Assembly (NCBI RefSeq): GCF_008905045.1
Contig: NZ_VWMY01000005.1
Location: 124,001-188,000 of the forward strand
Source: Streptomyces albicerus
GTDB taxonomy: Bacteria; Actinomycetota; Actinomycetes; Streptomycetales; Streptomycetaceae
Length of the DNA stretch: 64,000 nt
Reading direction: 5' to 3'
Made by a program: the position numbers and the translations under genes. Under the pieces are notes generated by a model. The model was not told where the DNA came from and did no database searches. It saw nothing but the letters and a program-made list of their open reading frames with translations. The stretch's first letter is position 1. Each line of letters starts with the position of its first letter. Positions 45,180 to 53,298 of this stretch are shown piece by piece.

Positions 45180-45526
45180 GAGCTCTCCCCTTCAGGGTCC
45201 CCGGGCCGTTCGGCCTGTTCGGTCCGCTCGGCCGCTTCCGCCAGCTCGGTCAGCGTGTCGAGCTTCGCGGCCCACATCGACTGCAGGTAGTCGGCCAGCG
45301 GGCCCATGGCTTCACGGTCGGCCCGGTAGAAGCGTCTCTTGCCGTCCTGGCGCAGCGTAACCAGGCCGGAGTCCCTGAGCACTTTGAGGTGCTGGGACAC
45401 CGCTCCGAAGGTGACGTCGAACCGCTCGGCGATCTCGCCCGCGGACAGCTCCGCGTCCCAGACCAGGCGCAGGATCTCGCGCCGTCTGGGCTCGGCGACC
45501 GCTTGAACCGCATCCATAGACGTCAT
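45176..45526 (-). CDS. ArsR-family HTH regulator
   Basis: 116 residues. Winged helix: AVAEPRRREILRLVWDAELSAGEIAERF, then VTFGAVSQHLKVLRDSGLVTLRQDGKRRFYR. No metal-binding cysteines are visible, so this is a non-metal-sensing ArsR of the type paired with SRPBCC proteins. ATG at 45526; GTG at 45538 is possible. Divergent from a decayed SRPBCC gene. Confidence 0.88.
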   Translation of the reverse strand: MTSMDAVQAVAEPRRREILRLVWDAELSAGEIAERFDVTFGAVSQHLKVLRDSGLVTLRQDGKRRFYRADREAMGPLADYLQSMWAAKLDTLTELAEAAERTEQAERPGDPEGESS

Positions 45527-45556
45527 TTTAGCCGCCACTTGAACTTGCCATCGGAA

Positions 45557-45578
45557 GGGAAGTCATTTTAGTCTTCCC
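45557..45578. promoter_or_regulatory. Candidate ArsR operator with direct and inverted repeats
   Basis: An inverted repeat AGGGAAG-N10-CTTCCCT (45556-45579). It carries one copy of GTCATTTTAG (45562-45571); the other copy is at 45522-45531, overlapping the ArsR start. It lies between the ArsR gene and the divergent remnant. Confidence 0.5.
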
Positions 45579-45627
45579 TAAAGTGATACTGCGACTGAAG
45601 TAGTGAGCGAAGTGAGGAGCGCACGTC

Positions 45628-45773
45628 ATGGCGGACATCGCGATGCAGCTGCTCATCGACGCCGACGACACCTACCGGGACTGCGGGACTACTCGTACGG
45701 CTGGGCGACGAAGTCCGGCCGGCTCAAGGCCTACGCCGAGACACGCAAGCCGACGGCCTTCTGCGCCGGCTGA
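45628..45773 (+). pseudogene. Remnant of an SRPBCC (AHSA1-like) gene with internal deletion
   Basis: ATG at 45628 with a GAGGAG box upstream opens a frame MADIAMQLLIDADDTYRD that looks like an SRPBCC start. About 59 bases on, the sequence shifts frame into DYSYGWATKSGRLKAYAETR and ends at TGA 45771-45773, which resembles the end of such a protein (family consensus near SLKAYxETGxxTPF). The roughly 100-residue middle is absent. Located opposite the ArsR-SRPBCC pair, so probably a former target gene. Confidence 0.55.
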
Positions 45774-45846
45774 ACCACACCGATACCGAGCCCCGGTCGC
45801 GTACCGACCCCGCCGGTCCCACCGGCGCATCCGAGGAAGAGAACCC

Positions 45847-46419
45847 ATGAACACCCAGCACAGCACCCTGCACCGCGCCATCCGCGAGTGCGCCGACGCC
45901 GTCGCGGCGACGGCTTCCGGCATCCGTGCCGAACAGCTCGGAAACCGCACCCCGTGCGAGAAGTTCACCGTCGCCGAACTCCTCGACCACTTGGGCGGAA
46001 CGCTGTCCTCCTCCGCGCGAGCCGCCCGGAAGGAGCCGGAGTCCGGCGAGGGCGCCTCGTTGGCGTTGTCGCCGACGGCCGTCGCCGAGTCCGCCGACCG
46101 GGCCGCGGTGGCCTGGGCCGACTCCGCGGCCTACGAGGGCACCACCGAGTTCGGCCCGGGAGAGATGCCGGCCGCCTTCGCGGCCACGATCACCCTGGAG
46201 GAACTGGCCCTGCACGGCTGGGACCTGGCCCGCGCCACCGGCCGGCCGTTCTCCGTCAGCGAGGAGACCGCGCAGATCACGCTCGCCGCTGTCGAGCAGA
46301 TCGCCGAGCAGGCCCGCGCCACGGCGGGCTTCGGCCCGCCCGTGCCCGTAGCCGCCGACGCCCCCGTCTTCCACCGTGCGCTCGGTGCCAGCGGGCGGAA
46401 TCCTGCGTGGAGCGACTGA
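45847..46419 (+). CDS. TIGR03086-family metal-binding protein (DinB/mycothiol maleylpyruvate isomerase-like fold)
   Basis: 190 residues. It has the MDMPI/DinB-like four-helix bundle: LHRAIRECADAVAATASGIRAEQLGNRTPCEKFTVAELLDHLGG at the start, which provides a His, and ITLEELALHGWDLARATG later, which provides the second His. The family is thought to use mycothiol or a metal. An upstream in-frame start at 45628 belongs to the remnant, not this gene; ATG 45847 is chosen. Confidence 0.82.
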   Translation: MNTQHSTLHRAIRECADAVAATASGIRAEQLGNRTPCEKFTVAELLDHLGGTLSSSARAARKEPESGEGASLALSPTAVAESADRAAVAWADSAAYEGTTEFGPGEMPAAFAATITLEELALHGWDLARATGRPFSVSEETAQITLAAVEQIAEQARATAGFGPPVPVAADAPVFHRALGASGRNPAWSD

Positions 46420-46440
46420 CTGCCCGGGGAATGACGTCCG

Positions 46441-46480
46441 GCAAGTGAGCAAGTGAGCAAGTGAGCAAGTGGGCAAGTGG
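46441..46480. repeat. 8-bp tandem repeat GCAAGTGA/G, five copies
   Basis: Three GCAAGTGA copies followed by two GCAAGTGG copies, with no interruption, between the TIGR03086 stop and the SRPBCC gene (about 30 bases before its ATG). Low complexity of this kind is rare in this genome. Confidence 0.85.
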
Positions 46481-46509
46481 GCAGCTTGTCGGCGAGGCCA
46501 GGAGACGCC

Positions 46510-46974
46510 ATGACGATCGACGAGACGGCGGAGCGCGTGATCCGGCTTCCGCCCGAGCGCGTGGCCGCGTACGCGATGGACTGGCGCAATGATCCCGAGT
46601 GGACCCAGGGCATCCGTACGGCGGAGCTGACCCGGACGGCGGACGGTGGTGGCTTCGGCGTCGGCGCGGAGGTCACCCGCACCGCGTACTTCCTCGGCAA
46701 GCGCATCGACTACGTGCTGCGGGTCGCCGCGTACGACCCTCCGGAACTGCTGGACATGGTGTCCGTGGCGGGCCCTATGCCCATGCACGTCACCTACACC
46801 TTCACCCCGCACCCGCAGGGCACTCTCGCCCGCATCCGTGTTCGGGGCGACGCTGGGCGCTACTACCGCCTGGCCGCGCCCATCATGGCGCGGAAGGTCC
46901 GCTCATCCATCGGCAAGGACCTGAACGACCTGGAGAGCAAGCTGCAGGAGCCGCCACCATCCGCCGACGCCTGA
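46510..46974 (+). CDS. SRPBCC-family polyketide cyclase/dehydrase-like protein
   Basis: 154 residues. TAERVIRLPPERVAAYAMDWRNDPEW opens, then the LTRTADGGGFGVGAEVTRTAYFLG strand pair, DPPELLDMVSV, HVTYTFTPHPQGTLARIRV, and a C-terminal helix LNDLESKLQEP. A lipid/aromatic ligand pocket is likely; no catalytic residue can be named. ATG at 46510 has GGAGA five bases upstream, inside a leader with an 8-bp repeat array. Confidence 0.82.
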   Translation: MTIDETAERVIRLPPERVAAYAMDWRNDPEWTQGIRTAELTRTADGGGFGVGAEVTRTAYFLGKRIDYVLRVAAYDPPELLDMVSVAGPMPMHVTYTFTPHPQGTLARIRVRGDAGRYYRLAAPIMARKVRSSIGKDLNDLESKLQEPPPSADA

Positions 46975-47124
46975 TCGCTACCCCGCACCCCAGCGGATCG
47001 GTCGGGTACTGCCGGAGGTGGGGCCGCGGCGTGAGCCGGATGAGTCGCGTCGTGTGCTCGACGCCGTCGGAGCCGTTGCCCTTGAGGACACTCGGCCGTA
47101 AACGGGACGTGTGACCCTGCGGCA

Positions 47125-47610
47125 ATGGACATGACGTCACTGGCCCGCACACTGCTGGAACCCATACCGGCGCATCGGACTGCCGGCATCGAGGTGCTCC
47201 GGGCCGCCGACGGGGTGGCCGAGGTCGCGTCGGACACCCCTGTGGGACTGACGAATGTCATCGGCTCACTGCATTCCAGCGGCCTCGTCGCCCTCATCGA
47301 CGCGGCCGGGCTGGGAGCGATCATCGCCGCAAGCATGCGCGCCGATGAGTTTCAGGGGGTCGTGCCGCTGGGGTCGGCCGCCTCCCTGGAGTTCCTCGCT
47401 CCGGCGCGCGGACGACTGGTGGCCACCTGCAGGCTCACCGACGAGGCCCACGGTCTCCTGCGTGCGCTGCTCGCGGGAGAGACCGACCGGGCTCGGCTCT
47501 CCACGCGTGCCGAAGTCGCCGACGCCGAGGGAACCTTGGTGTGCCGAGGCACCTTCGACTGGAGCGTCCGGCGGATGGCGCCCCCGGCGGAGCTGCATCA
47601 CGCCGAGTGA
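47125..47610 (+). CDS. Hot-dog-fold thioesterase-like protein (DUF4442/PaaI-like)
   Basis: 161 residues. GVAEVASDTPVGLTNVIGSLHSSGLVALIDAAGLGAII carries the hot-dog helix with His in LHSS. VVPLGSAASLEFLAPARGRLVATCRL and RAEVADAEGTLVCRG form the sheet. Family members hydrolyse acyl-CoA, but activity here is inferred only from fold. ATG start; alone between the SRPBCC gene and the metal-efflux pair. Confidence 0.78.
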   Translation: MDMTSLARTLLEPIPAHRTAGIEVLRAADGVAEVASDTPVGLTNVIGSLHSSGLVALIDAAGLGAIIAASMRADEFQGVVPLGSAASLEFLAPARGRLVATCRLTDEAHGLLRALLAGETDRARLSTRAEVADAEGTLVCRGTFDWSVRRMAPPAELHHAE

Positions 47611-47728
47611 GGAACCGAGACGCTCCACGTTCACCGGAACGACGCTGATCAACTAGGCGAGAACGGCGGTTGCCCGACGCTGCCTACGTGCCGGTGTCCT
47701 CGTCGGTCCGTTTTGGGTCCACGATGTT

Positions 47729-47750
47729 CTGAATTCAGGAGTCTATGTAT
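47729..47750 (+). promoter_or_regulatory. Candidate cmtR promoter/operator region
   Basis: CTGAATTCAG (47729-47738) is a perfect palindrome, followed by TATGTAT (47744-47750), 10 bases before the GTG start. The region could hold an autoregulatory site of the CmtR-like repressor. Confidence 0.35.
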
Positions 47751-47760
47751 CATCAAGCCT

Positions 47761-48096
47761 GTGCTGACTCTCGCTACGGAGGTCGAGGTGCTGGCCCGCT
47801 TCGGCCGCGCGCTCGCCGACCCCATCCGCTGCCGCCTGCTGCTCGCCCTGCGCGAGGCCCCGGCCCATCCGGCCGACCTGGCCGATCTGTTGGGCATCTC
47901 CCGCACGCGCCTCTCCAACCATCTGGCCTGCCTGCGTGACTGCGGACTGGTCGTCGCCGTCCCCGTGGGCCGCCGTAGCCGCTACGAGCTGGCCGACCCC
48001 CGCCTCGCTCACGCCCTGGGAGACCTGCGCACCGCCGTGCTGGCGGTGGAGGCCGACCGCACGTGCCCCGACGCGGACGAGAAGGGCTGTTGCTGA
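47761..48096 (+). CDS. cmtR: CmtR-like Cd(II)/Pb(II)-sensing ArsR/SmtB repressor
   Basis: 111 residues from the GTG. Residues Cys57 and Cys61 in SNHLACLRDCGLVV and Cys102 in VEADRTC sit at the same numbers as the metal ligands of Mycobacterium tuberculosis CmtR, which binds Cd and Pb. The HTH runs about residues 38-60. Its stop is two bases from the ATG of the CDF transporter. Predicted: represses the operon until Cd or Pb binds. Confidence 0.85.
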   Translation: MLTLATEVEVLARFGRALADPIRCRLLLALREAPAHPADLADLLGISRTRLSNHLACLRDCGLVVAVPVGRRSRYELADPRLAHALGDLRTAVLAVEADRTCPDADEKGCC

Positions 48097-48098
48097 CC

Positions 48099-48854
48099 AT
48101 GACGGTGCTGTCCCTCGGCCCCTCACCCGCCCGGCGTGATGCGCTCGCGAGCCGAATACGCGTCCTGGTGGCCGCCACCATCGCTTACAACGCCGTCGAG
48201 GCGATCGTGGCGCTCACCGCCGGCACGCTCGCCTCCTCCACGGCGTTGATCGGCTTCGGGCTCGACTCGGTTGTCGAGGTGTCCTCGGCCGCCGCGGTCG
48301 CCTGGCAGTTCTCGGCCCGCGACCACGCCGTGCGCGAAGCCCGCGAGAAAGCCACGCTGCGGATCATCGCGATCTCCTTCTTCGTGCTCGCCGCCTACAT
48401 CACGACGGACGCCGTGCGCGCTCTCACCGGCGCCGGTGAGGCAGACCGTTCCCTACCCGGCATCGTCCTCGCGGCCCTCTCCCTCGCCGTGATGCCGTTC
48501 CTGTCCGCCGCCCAGCGCCGCGCCGGTCGTGAACTCGGCTCCGCCTCGGCGGTCGCGGACTCCAGGCAGACCCTGCTGTGCACGTACCTCTCGGCCGTCC
48601 TGCTCCTCGGTCTCGTCGCGAACGCCACGCTCGGCTGGTCATGGGCCGACCCCGTCGCGGCGTTGGTCATCGCCGCGGTGGCGGTGAAGGAGGGGCGGGA
48701 CGCCTGGCGGGGCGACGGGTGCTGTGCGGCGCCGGGCGTGACCGTCAAGGACGCGGCGCCAGGCGTGACCCTTAAGGACGCGGCGCCAGGCGTGACCGTC
48801 AAGGAGGACGTCGAGGACGCGTGCGGCTGCGAGTCGGGGTGTGCCTGCTGCTGA
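48099..48854 (+). CDS. Cation diffusion facilitator-like metal efflux protein with repetitive Cys-rich tail
   Basis: 251 residues, about six membrane segments: VLVAATIAYNAVEAIVALTAG, GFGLDSVVEVSSAAAVAW, IIAISFFVLAAYITTDAV, SLPGIVLAALSLAVMPFLSA, the LLCTYLSAVLLLGLVANA segment and ADPVAALVIAAVAVK. The acidic LDSVVE and the ADSRQ segments supply metal-site candidates. The C-terminus has three DAAPGVTxK copies and ends DACGCESGCACC, a soft-metal site. It is coupled to the CmtR-like repressor, so it is likely a Cd/Pb exporter. Confidence 0.82.
   Translation: MTVLSLGPSPARRDALASRIRVLVAATIAYNAVEAIVALTAGTLASSTALIGFGLDSVVEVSSAAAVAWQFSARDHAVREAREKATLRIIAISFFVLAAYITTDAVRALTGAGEADRSLPGIVLAALSLAVMPFLSAAQRRAGRELGSASAVADSRQTLLCTYLSAVLLLGLVANATLGWSWADPVAALVIAAVAVKEGRDAWRGDGCCAAPGVTVKDAAPGVTLKDAAPGVTVKEDVEDACGCESGCACC
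48726..48806. repeat. Three 27-bp tandem repeats in the CDF gene
   Basis: Copies at 48726-48752, 48753-48779 and 48780-48806, differing by one to three bases, each coding AAPGVTxKD/E. In frame, so copy-number change would only lengthen or shorten the tail. Confidence 0.88.
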
Positions 48855-48857
48855 CGT

Positions 48858-49265
48858 TCAGTCGATGATCGCGGTGGCTTCGATCTCGACCAGATGATCC
48901 GGTATGTCCAGTGCCGCCACGCCGATCAGTGTGGCCGGTGCCAGCGGGGTGACCCCCAGCTTCGCGGCCGCCCGGGAGATCCCCTCCAGGAGCAGCGGCA
49001 TCTTGTCAGGGGTCCAGTCGACGGCGTAGACGGTCAGTTTCGCCACGTCGTCGAAGGAAGCGCCGACCTCGGCCAGGGCGGTGCCGATGTTGAGGTAGGA
49101 CTGCTCGACCTGGGTGGCGAGGTCGCCTTCGCCGACGGTGACCCCGTCGGTGTTCCAGGAGACCTGCCCGGCGATGAAGATCATCTTCGATCCGGTCGCG
49201 ATCGACACCTGCCGGTAGACATCGATTTCCGGCAGTCCGCCGGGATTTACGAGGGTGATGGCCAT
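48858..49265 (-). CDS. RidA-family (YjgF/YER057c/UK114) protein
   Basis: 135 residues. MIFIAGQVSWNTDGVTVGEGDLATQVEQSYLNIGTALAEVGASFDDVAKLTVYAVDW is the RidA pattern, ending LIGVAALDIPDHLVEIEATAI. Ile/Val-type C-terminus; the typical Arg of the imine-hydrolysing RidA (position near 105) is not seen in the LIGVAAL segment, so this is a RidA-like subgroup of uncertain activity. AAGGAGAC precedes the ATG. Convergent with the CDF gene by three bases. Confidence 0.88.
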   Translation of the reverse strand: MAITLVNPGGLPEIDVYRQVSIATGSKMIFIAGQVSWNTDGVTVGEGDLATQVEQSYLNIGTALAEVGASFDDVAKLTVYAVDWTPDKMPLLLEGISRAAAKLGVTPLAPATLIGVAALDIPDHLVEIEATAIID

Positions 49266-49416
49266 GCCGTCTGTCTCCTTGTCGCGAGAGTCCTGGGGCT
49301 CGCTTCCACGGAACCAAGTCCCCAGGTGCTCTCTTCTGGTTACTCAGAAACCGTAGGAGAGTGGTCGCTGACATGGAAGAACGCACTTTTCCGTGACTGG
49401 GGAACCGTATGGTGAC

Positions 49417-49565
49417 CAAGCAGCTCAGGGGCGCAGTCGTGCGGTCCTCCGTTACCACTTTCCGGCCAAGGAAGAACTGCTCTCGGCTCTGGTGGTCCAG
49501 CGGTGGAAGCACTGGACCGGTTCGTCGAGCAGGCCGAGCGCACCATGACCTTGGCGGATATTTGA
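49417..49565 (+). pseudogene. Decayed TetR-family regulator fragment
   Basis: In one frame, QAAQGRSRAVLRYHFPAKEE with a following LLSALVVQRW matches the recognition helix region of TetR proteins. The text then shifts frame to ALDRFVEQAERTMTLADI and stops at TGA 49563-49565. The N-terminal part and C-terminal domain are missing. The rest of the gap 49266-49581 shows no gene. Confidence 0.6.
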
Positions 49566-49581
49566 GGATCGCCGGCCTGAG

Positions 49582-51999
49582 TCAGCCGCTGACCGCGCCG
49601 TCCGCCGTGCCCGGCGGGGGTGCGGGAGCCGGCGCGGGCCGGGGTGTGGGGCGGCGCGGAGGGGGAGTCACCGGGGGCGGGGGCGATGGAGGGGTGTGTT
49701 CGGCGAGTGCGTCGAGGATGCGCGTGCGGATCTCCGCGATCCTGGGATCGCGGCGGTATCCGTTGTGTCGCTCCAGCGGCCAGAAGACGGGCTGGGCGGT
49801 GGTGCGGGCGTGCGACCGCTCGTCGTCGGGAGCCGCCATCGGGTCCACTCCGTCCTTCCATTCCTCGTCCACGCCGTCCACGTAGGTCGGGCCGGCCAGC
49901 AGGTCGGTCTCGCGGTGAACGTTGACCCACGTCGCGAGCAGACGTGTCCTGTCCGGGTCGTCGCGGACTTCGTTGTGGACCAGGGCTTTGAGGGACTCGG
50001 CCGGGACATATCCGGGGTAGTGGCGCCCGAACACCGCGTTGATCGGGCTTCCGGTGGTCAACAGGGCGATACGCGGCCGCAGTTCGGCCGGGATCTGCCA
50101 TAACGCGGCCACGGCGATCACCGACCCCATGGACTGCGCGTGCAGCAGTATCCGCGTACGGCTGTCGGAGGTGAGCAGGTACTCGATGCGGTGCACGAGC
50201 TCGGGCACGGTCCGTATGGTCCAGGCCGCCGGCGCGAAGGGGTGCGCCGCGCGCGGCCAGAAGACACCGAAGGCCCAGGCGATGCCCGTGTTCCGGCGCA
50301 TCTCGGGGCGGAGTACGACGGCCCGTACGGCGAACAGCGCGACTGCCACGAGGGCGATCAGGGCGAGGGCACCGAGAGTGGTGAGCTGCTTGAGCGCGTC
50401 GGTCGTGGTCTCGTGGACGTCCGTCGCCAAGGGGCCGTCGCCCACCCAGTTGACCAGGTACAGGGTGAGGACCAGGGCCACGATGAGGGAGGCCAGCGCG
50501 GCGAGGCCCTGGTCGTACGCCTCCAGACCGTCGTTCCCCGCGGTCTTCGCCCAGCTGATCTCGCCTCGGTGCTTCCTGTCTTCCTTCTCCTCCCACGCGT
50601 GTGCGGGGATGGTCTGACTCCTGCGCGTCCACAACTTCCACAGGGCGTTGACCACGGCTGCGAGCCCGCCCAGCACCACCGCCAGCGGGAACGCCGCAGC
50701 GATCACCCCGATCGCCCTCGGGACATCGGTGGCGTACGGGTCTCCGTCCGGGGTGAGCCAGCCCTGCGCCCACAGGGAGAACGCCGCCGTGTAGAGCCAT
50801 CCGATGAAGCAGGCCAGCACCGCGACGACGGGCCCCAGCAGCCCGTACAGCGACATCTTCTTGGCGCGGTCGAAGTCCCTGAAGGCCATCACCAGACAGG
50901 CGATGACCATCAGCAGCACCCCGACGCCCTGGGCGATCACGACGGCGTTGGCCTCTGCGCCCATTCCCGGCAGCATGCGGGACCTTTCGCGCGCGGCGTG
51001 CCAGTCCCGCTCGGGTAGAGCGCAGTAGAGCATGGCGCAAGCCGTCACCACGAGGCACACGGCGAGGCTCGTGCGTCGATGATTGAGCGGCCACCGCTTT
51101 TCCCACCTCGCGCTTCGGAACCAGGGTCCGTCGACGACGACCAGCGCCGCCAACACCAGGATCAGTACGAACAGCACCAGGCCGACGACCGTTCCGCCCC
51201 GGCGCAAGTCGTACTGGAGCGAGGGGACGATCACCTGCATCGCGACGGTGAGCAGCCCGGCGCACCGATGCTGCGAAGTGAGCCCCTCCGCCCGCCCGTT
51301 GTGCTCCCAGAAGCCGCGCACCTCGAGCGGCCGCCGCCGCGCGTCGGCGGATCCTTTGACCCGATCGTTGTCCTCCTGGTCGAAGCGCCTGTAGCCATCG
51401 CCGTCCACGGTTTTGAGGACCGGCCGGTATTCCTTCTTGGCGTCGCGCGCACTGAACGCCATCACCGCTCCGACGAGCAGCGGCACCACGGCCGCAAGGG
51501 TCAGCCCGAGTCCCGTGTCCACGGCGCGTGCGGCCTCGACCAACGGGTTCTCCGCGCCGCAGGGGGACTGCGTGGGCGCCCCGCACTGCCACACGACCTG
51601 GTCCATGGCCGCCTGCCCGAACACCCCTACCAGCATCACCGTCAGCGACAGTCCGAGGAGCCGGGCCCCGAAGTCGTACAGCCGGCCCGAGACCCTGCTG
51701 TGCGGCGGCAGTCGGGGCTGCATCCACGTCACCAGGTTGATCAGCAGAAAGGGCAGCAGGAACAGCCACATCGCCCGGCCCGCGCCGCCGATCGTCAGCC
51801 GGTTCCAGTCGTACACCTGCCGTTCGACCGAGTACTCGGAGCCGTCCTCCTCGGCCGCTCCGTACCAGCCGGCGCCCTGATCCCCGCTGATCCGGCGGAC
51901 GGCGGGCGGTTGCAGCGCCTCTGTGCGGTCCACCAGACCGATGCCGGGCACGACCAGTTCGACCAGGCGGGTCTCCCTGGCCTGTGATCCGTTGTCCAT
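49582..51999 (-). CDS. Large integral membrane protein with split alpha/beta-hydrolase motifs
   Basis: 805 residues. VVPGIG (16-21) at the N-terminus resembles the oxyanion HGxG strand of lipases. About ten membrane segments follow from about residue 75 to 560. The C-terminal cytoplasmic part has LLHAQSMGSVIAV, a GxSxG-like elbow with Ser near 622, plus LLTTGSPINAVFG and later WVNVHRETDLLAG. So a hydrolase fold appears split by a membrane domain. The Pro-rich tail (PPSPPPPVTPPP) ends it. Known members of this architecture are uncharacterised as far as I recall. Confidence 0.7.
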   Translation of the reverse strand: MDNGSQARETRLVELVVPGIGLVDRTEALQPPAVRRISGDQGAGWYGAAEEDGSEYSVERQVYDWNRLTIGGAGRAMWLFLLPFLLINLVTWMQPRLPPHSRVSGRLYDFGARLLGLSLTVMLVGVFGQAAMDQVVWQCGAPTQSPCGAENPLVEAARAVDTGLGLTLAAVVPLLVGAVMAFSARDAKKEYRPVLKTVDGDGYRRFDQEDNDRVKGSADARRRPLEVRGFWEHNGRAEGLTSQHRCAGLLTVAMQVIVPSLQYDLRRGGTVVGLVLFVLILVLAALVVVDGPWFRSARWEKRWPLNHRRTSLAVCLVVTACAMLYCALPERDWHAARERSRMLPGMGAEANAVVIAQGVGVLLMVIACLVMAFRDFDRAKKMSLYGLLGPVVAVLACFIGWLYTAAFSLWAQGWLTPDGDPYATDVPRAIGVIAAAFPLAVVLGGLAAVVNALWKLWTRRSQTIPAHAWEEKEDRKHRGEISWAKTAGNDGLEAYDQGLAALASLIVALVLTLYLVNWVGDGPLATDVHETTTDALKQLTTLGALALIALVAVALFAVRAVVLRPEMRRNTGIAWAFGVFWPRAAHPFAPAAWTIRTVPELVHRIEYLLTSDSRTRILLHAQSMGSVIAVAALWQIPAELRPRIALLTTGSPINAVFGRHYPGYVPAESLKALVHNEVRDDPDRTRLLATWVNVHRETDLLAGPTYVDGVDEEWKDGVDPMAAPDDERSHARTTAQPVFWPLERHNGYRRDPRIAEIRTRILDALAEHTPPSPPPPVTPPPRRPTPRPAPAPAPPPGTADGAVSG

Positions 52000-52064
52000 G
52001 GCAGATCACAGTGAGGGGCAACGCCGCCGTTCACAATGCGTAAAAAGTACGAGACTGAGAGTGG

Positions 52065-52211
52065 TCACCGGCATTCCGTTTCGGCGCAGGCCGGGGCGCA
52101 GGGCGACCGGCGGGCCGCTGCCCTGCGCGGCGTCGGGAAGCCAGAGATGCGCCGGTACGCCGCCGGCAGGAGTACGCCGAGCAGGGCGGCGGCGATCACG
52201 GCTCCGAACAT
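52065..52211 (-). CDS. Possible 48-residue membrane peptide
   Basis: ATG at 52211 gives MFGAVIAAALLGVLLPAAYR as one hydrophobic helix plus a basic, Cys-containing tail (CAPACAETEC). There is no clear ribosome-binding site. It may be a fragment of a lost transporter. Alternatives are non-coding. Confidence 0.25.
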   Translation of the reverse strand: MFGAVIAAALLGVLLPAAYRRISGFPTPRRAAARRSPCAPACAETECR

Positions 52212-52228
52212 GGTGGCCCGGACAAGTC

Positions 52229-52600
52229 CTAGCCGATGAGGGTCTTCTTCGGGCGGACCACGCAGAACTCGTTCCCCTCCGGATCGGCCAGTACGGTCCA
52301 CGACTCGTTGCCGCTCTGGCCGACATCCGCCCGGCGGGCGCCGAGGGCGAGGAGACGCTCGATCTCGGCCTCCCGGTCCTCCGCGGCGGTCGTCAGATCG
52401 AGGTGCAGGCGGTTCTTGACGACCTTACGGTCCGTCACCGGCATGAAGCAGATGCCCACCGGCGCGGTCTCGTCCGGCCCGATCACGACCTCCCGCTCCC
52501 GCTCGGACAGGATCCGCCAGCCCAGCACCTCGGTCCAGAACCGTGCCAGGGCGGGCAGGTCGTGAGCGTCGATGACGATGTGGTGCAGCGAGACAGGCAT
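52229..52600 (-). CDS. VOC-family protein
   Basis: 123 residues. [26 protein letters not shown] is the first module, [26 protein letters not shown] and [15 protein letters not shown] the second. Single-domain glyoxalase/bleomycin-resistance-like protein of normal length. ATG at 52600 has no strong upstream box. The function is unknown. Confidence 0.85.
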   Translation of the reverse strand: MPVSLHHIVIDAHDLPALARFWTEVLGWRILSEREREVVIGPDETAPVGICFMPVTDRKVVKNRLHLDLTTAAEDREAEIERLLALGARRADVGQSGNESWTVLADPEGNEFCVVRPKKTLIG

Positions 52601-52664
52601 GTCGGCCAGTGTGCCCGGTGTCCGGCCGGACAGGGTCTGGTCGGCCGGGATGGGCGCCTGGCAG

Positions 52665-53290
52665 GGCGGCGACTCCACCGCCGCCGGGGATGCCTGGGCT
52701 CATGCCGCGGACGACGTGGTCGCCTGGCTCTGGCGGAACTCGGGGGTACGACCGACCGGGCCGCGTCCCGAGCGCTCGACGTGGGTACCGGATCCGGTCC
52801 GGCGGCGCTCGCCGTGGCGCGGGCCGGGCTCCAGGCCGTGGGACTGGATCGGGATCCCGGCCTGCTGCGGGTCGCCTCAACCCGGGTGCGAGGCCGGGCT
52901 CACGGACACGGCGCGGTTCGTCGTGGGGGACGCCATGGCGCTGCCGTTCCCGACAGACGCCTTCGACGTCGTCCTGTCCACCTTCGGCGTGATGTTCGCG
53001 CCCGACCCCGGCCGGGCCGCCGCCGAACCGGTCCGGGTCTGCCGCTCCGGGGGAGTGTTGAGGTACGTCCAGGTCCCTAACCCTCGGGGGAACACGCCGT
53101 CCGTGTCTTCGAGAACAAGCCCGGCCCGCTGTGTGCGCACCGTGCGGCTCTCGAGGCCGCCGGGCGCTGGGCTGTGCCCGAGCCGCTCTGGCCGAACTGT
53201 TCCACGCCGCCGACCAGGCCACCGATGGAAGCCTTCAGCTCGACGTTCCCCACCTGCTGGTCCTCGGAGGGTGGCCCGGGCAGGCGGGGA
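52665..53290 (+). pseudogene. Frameshifted class I SAM-dependent methyltransferase remnant
   Basis: In one frame [20 protein letters not shown] and [13 protein letters not shown] (motif I and post-I) are clear. In another frame follow [20 protein letters not shown] and [19 protein letters not shown]. In a third come [12 protein letters not shown] and [17 protein letters not shown] segments. At least two frame changes separate the parts, so no intact protein can be made. Fills most of the 700-base gap between VOC genes at 52229 and 53299. Confidence 0.65.
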
Positions 53291-53298
53291 ACTCCGAC

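Noticed and set aside
46441..46480. The 8-bp repeat as a CRISPR
   Set aside because: The units are too short and have no unique spacers.
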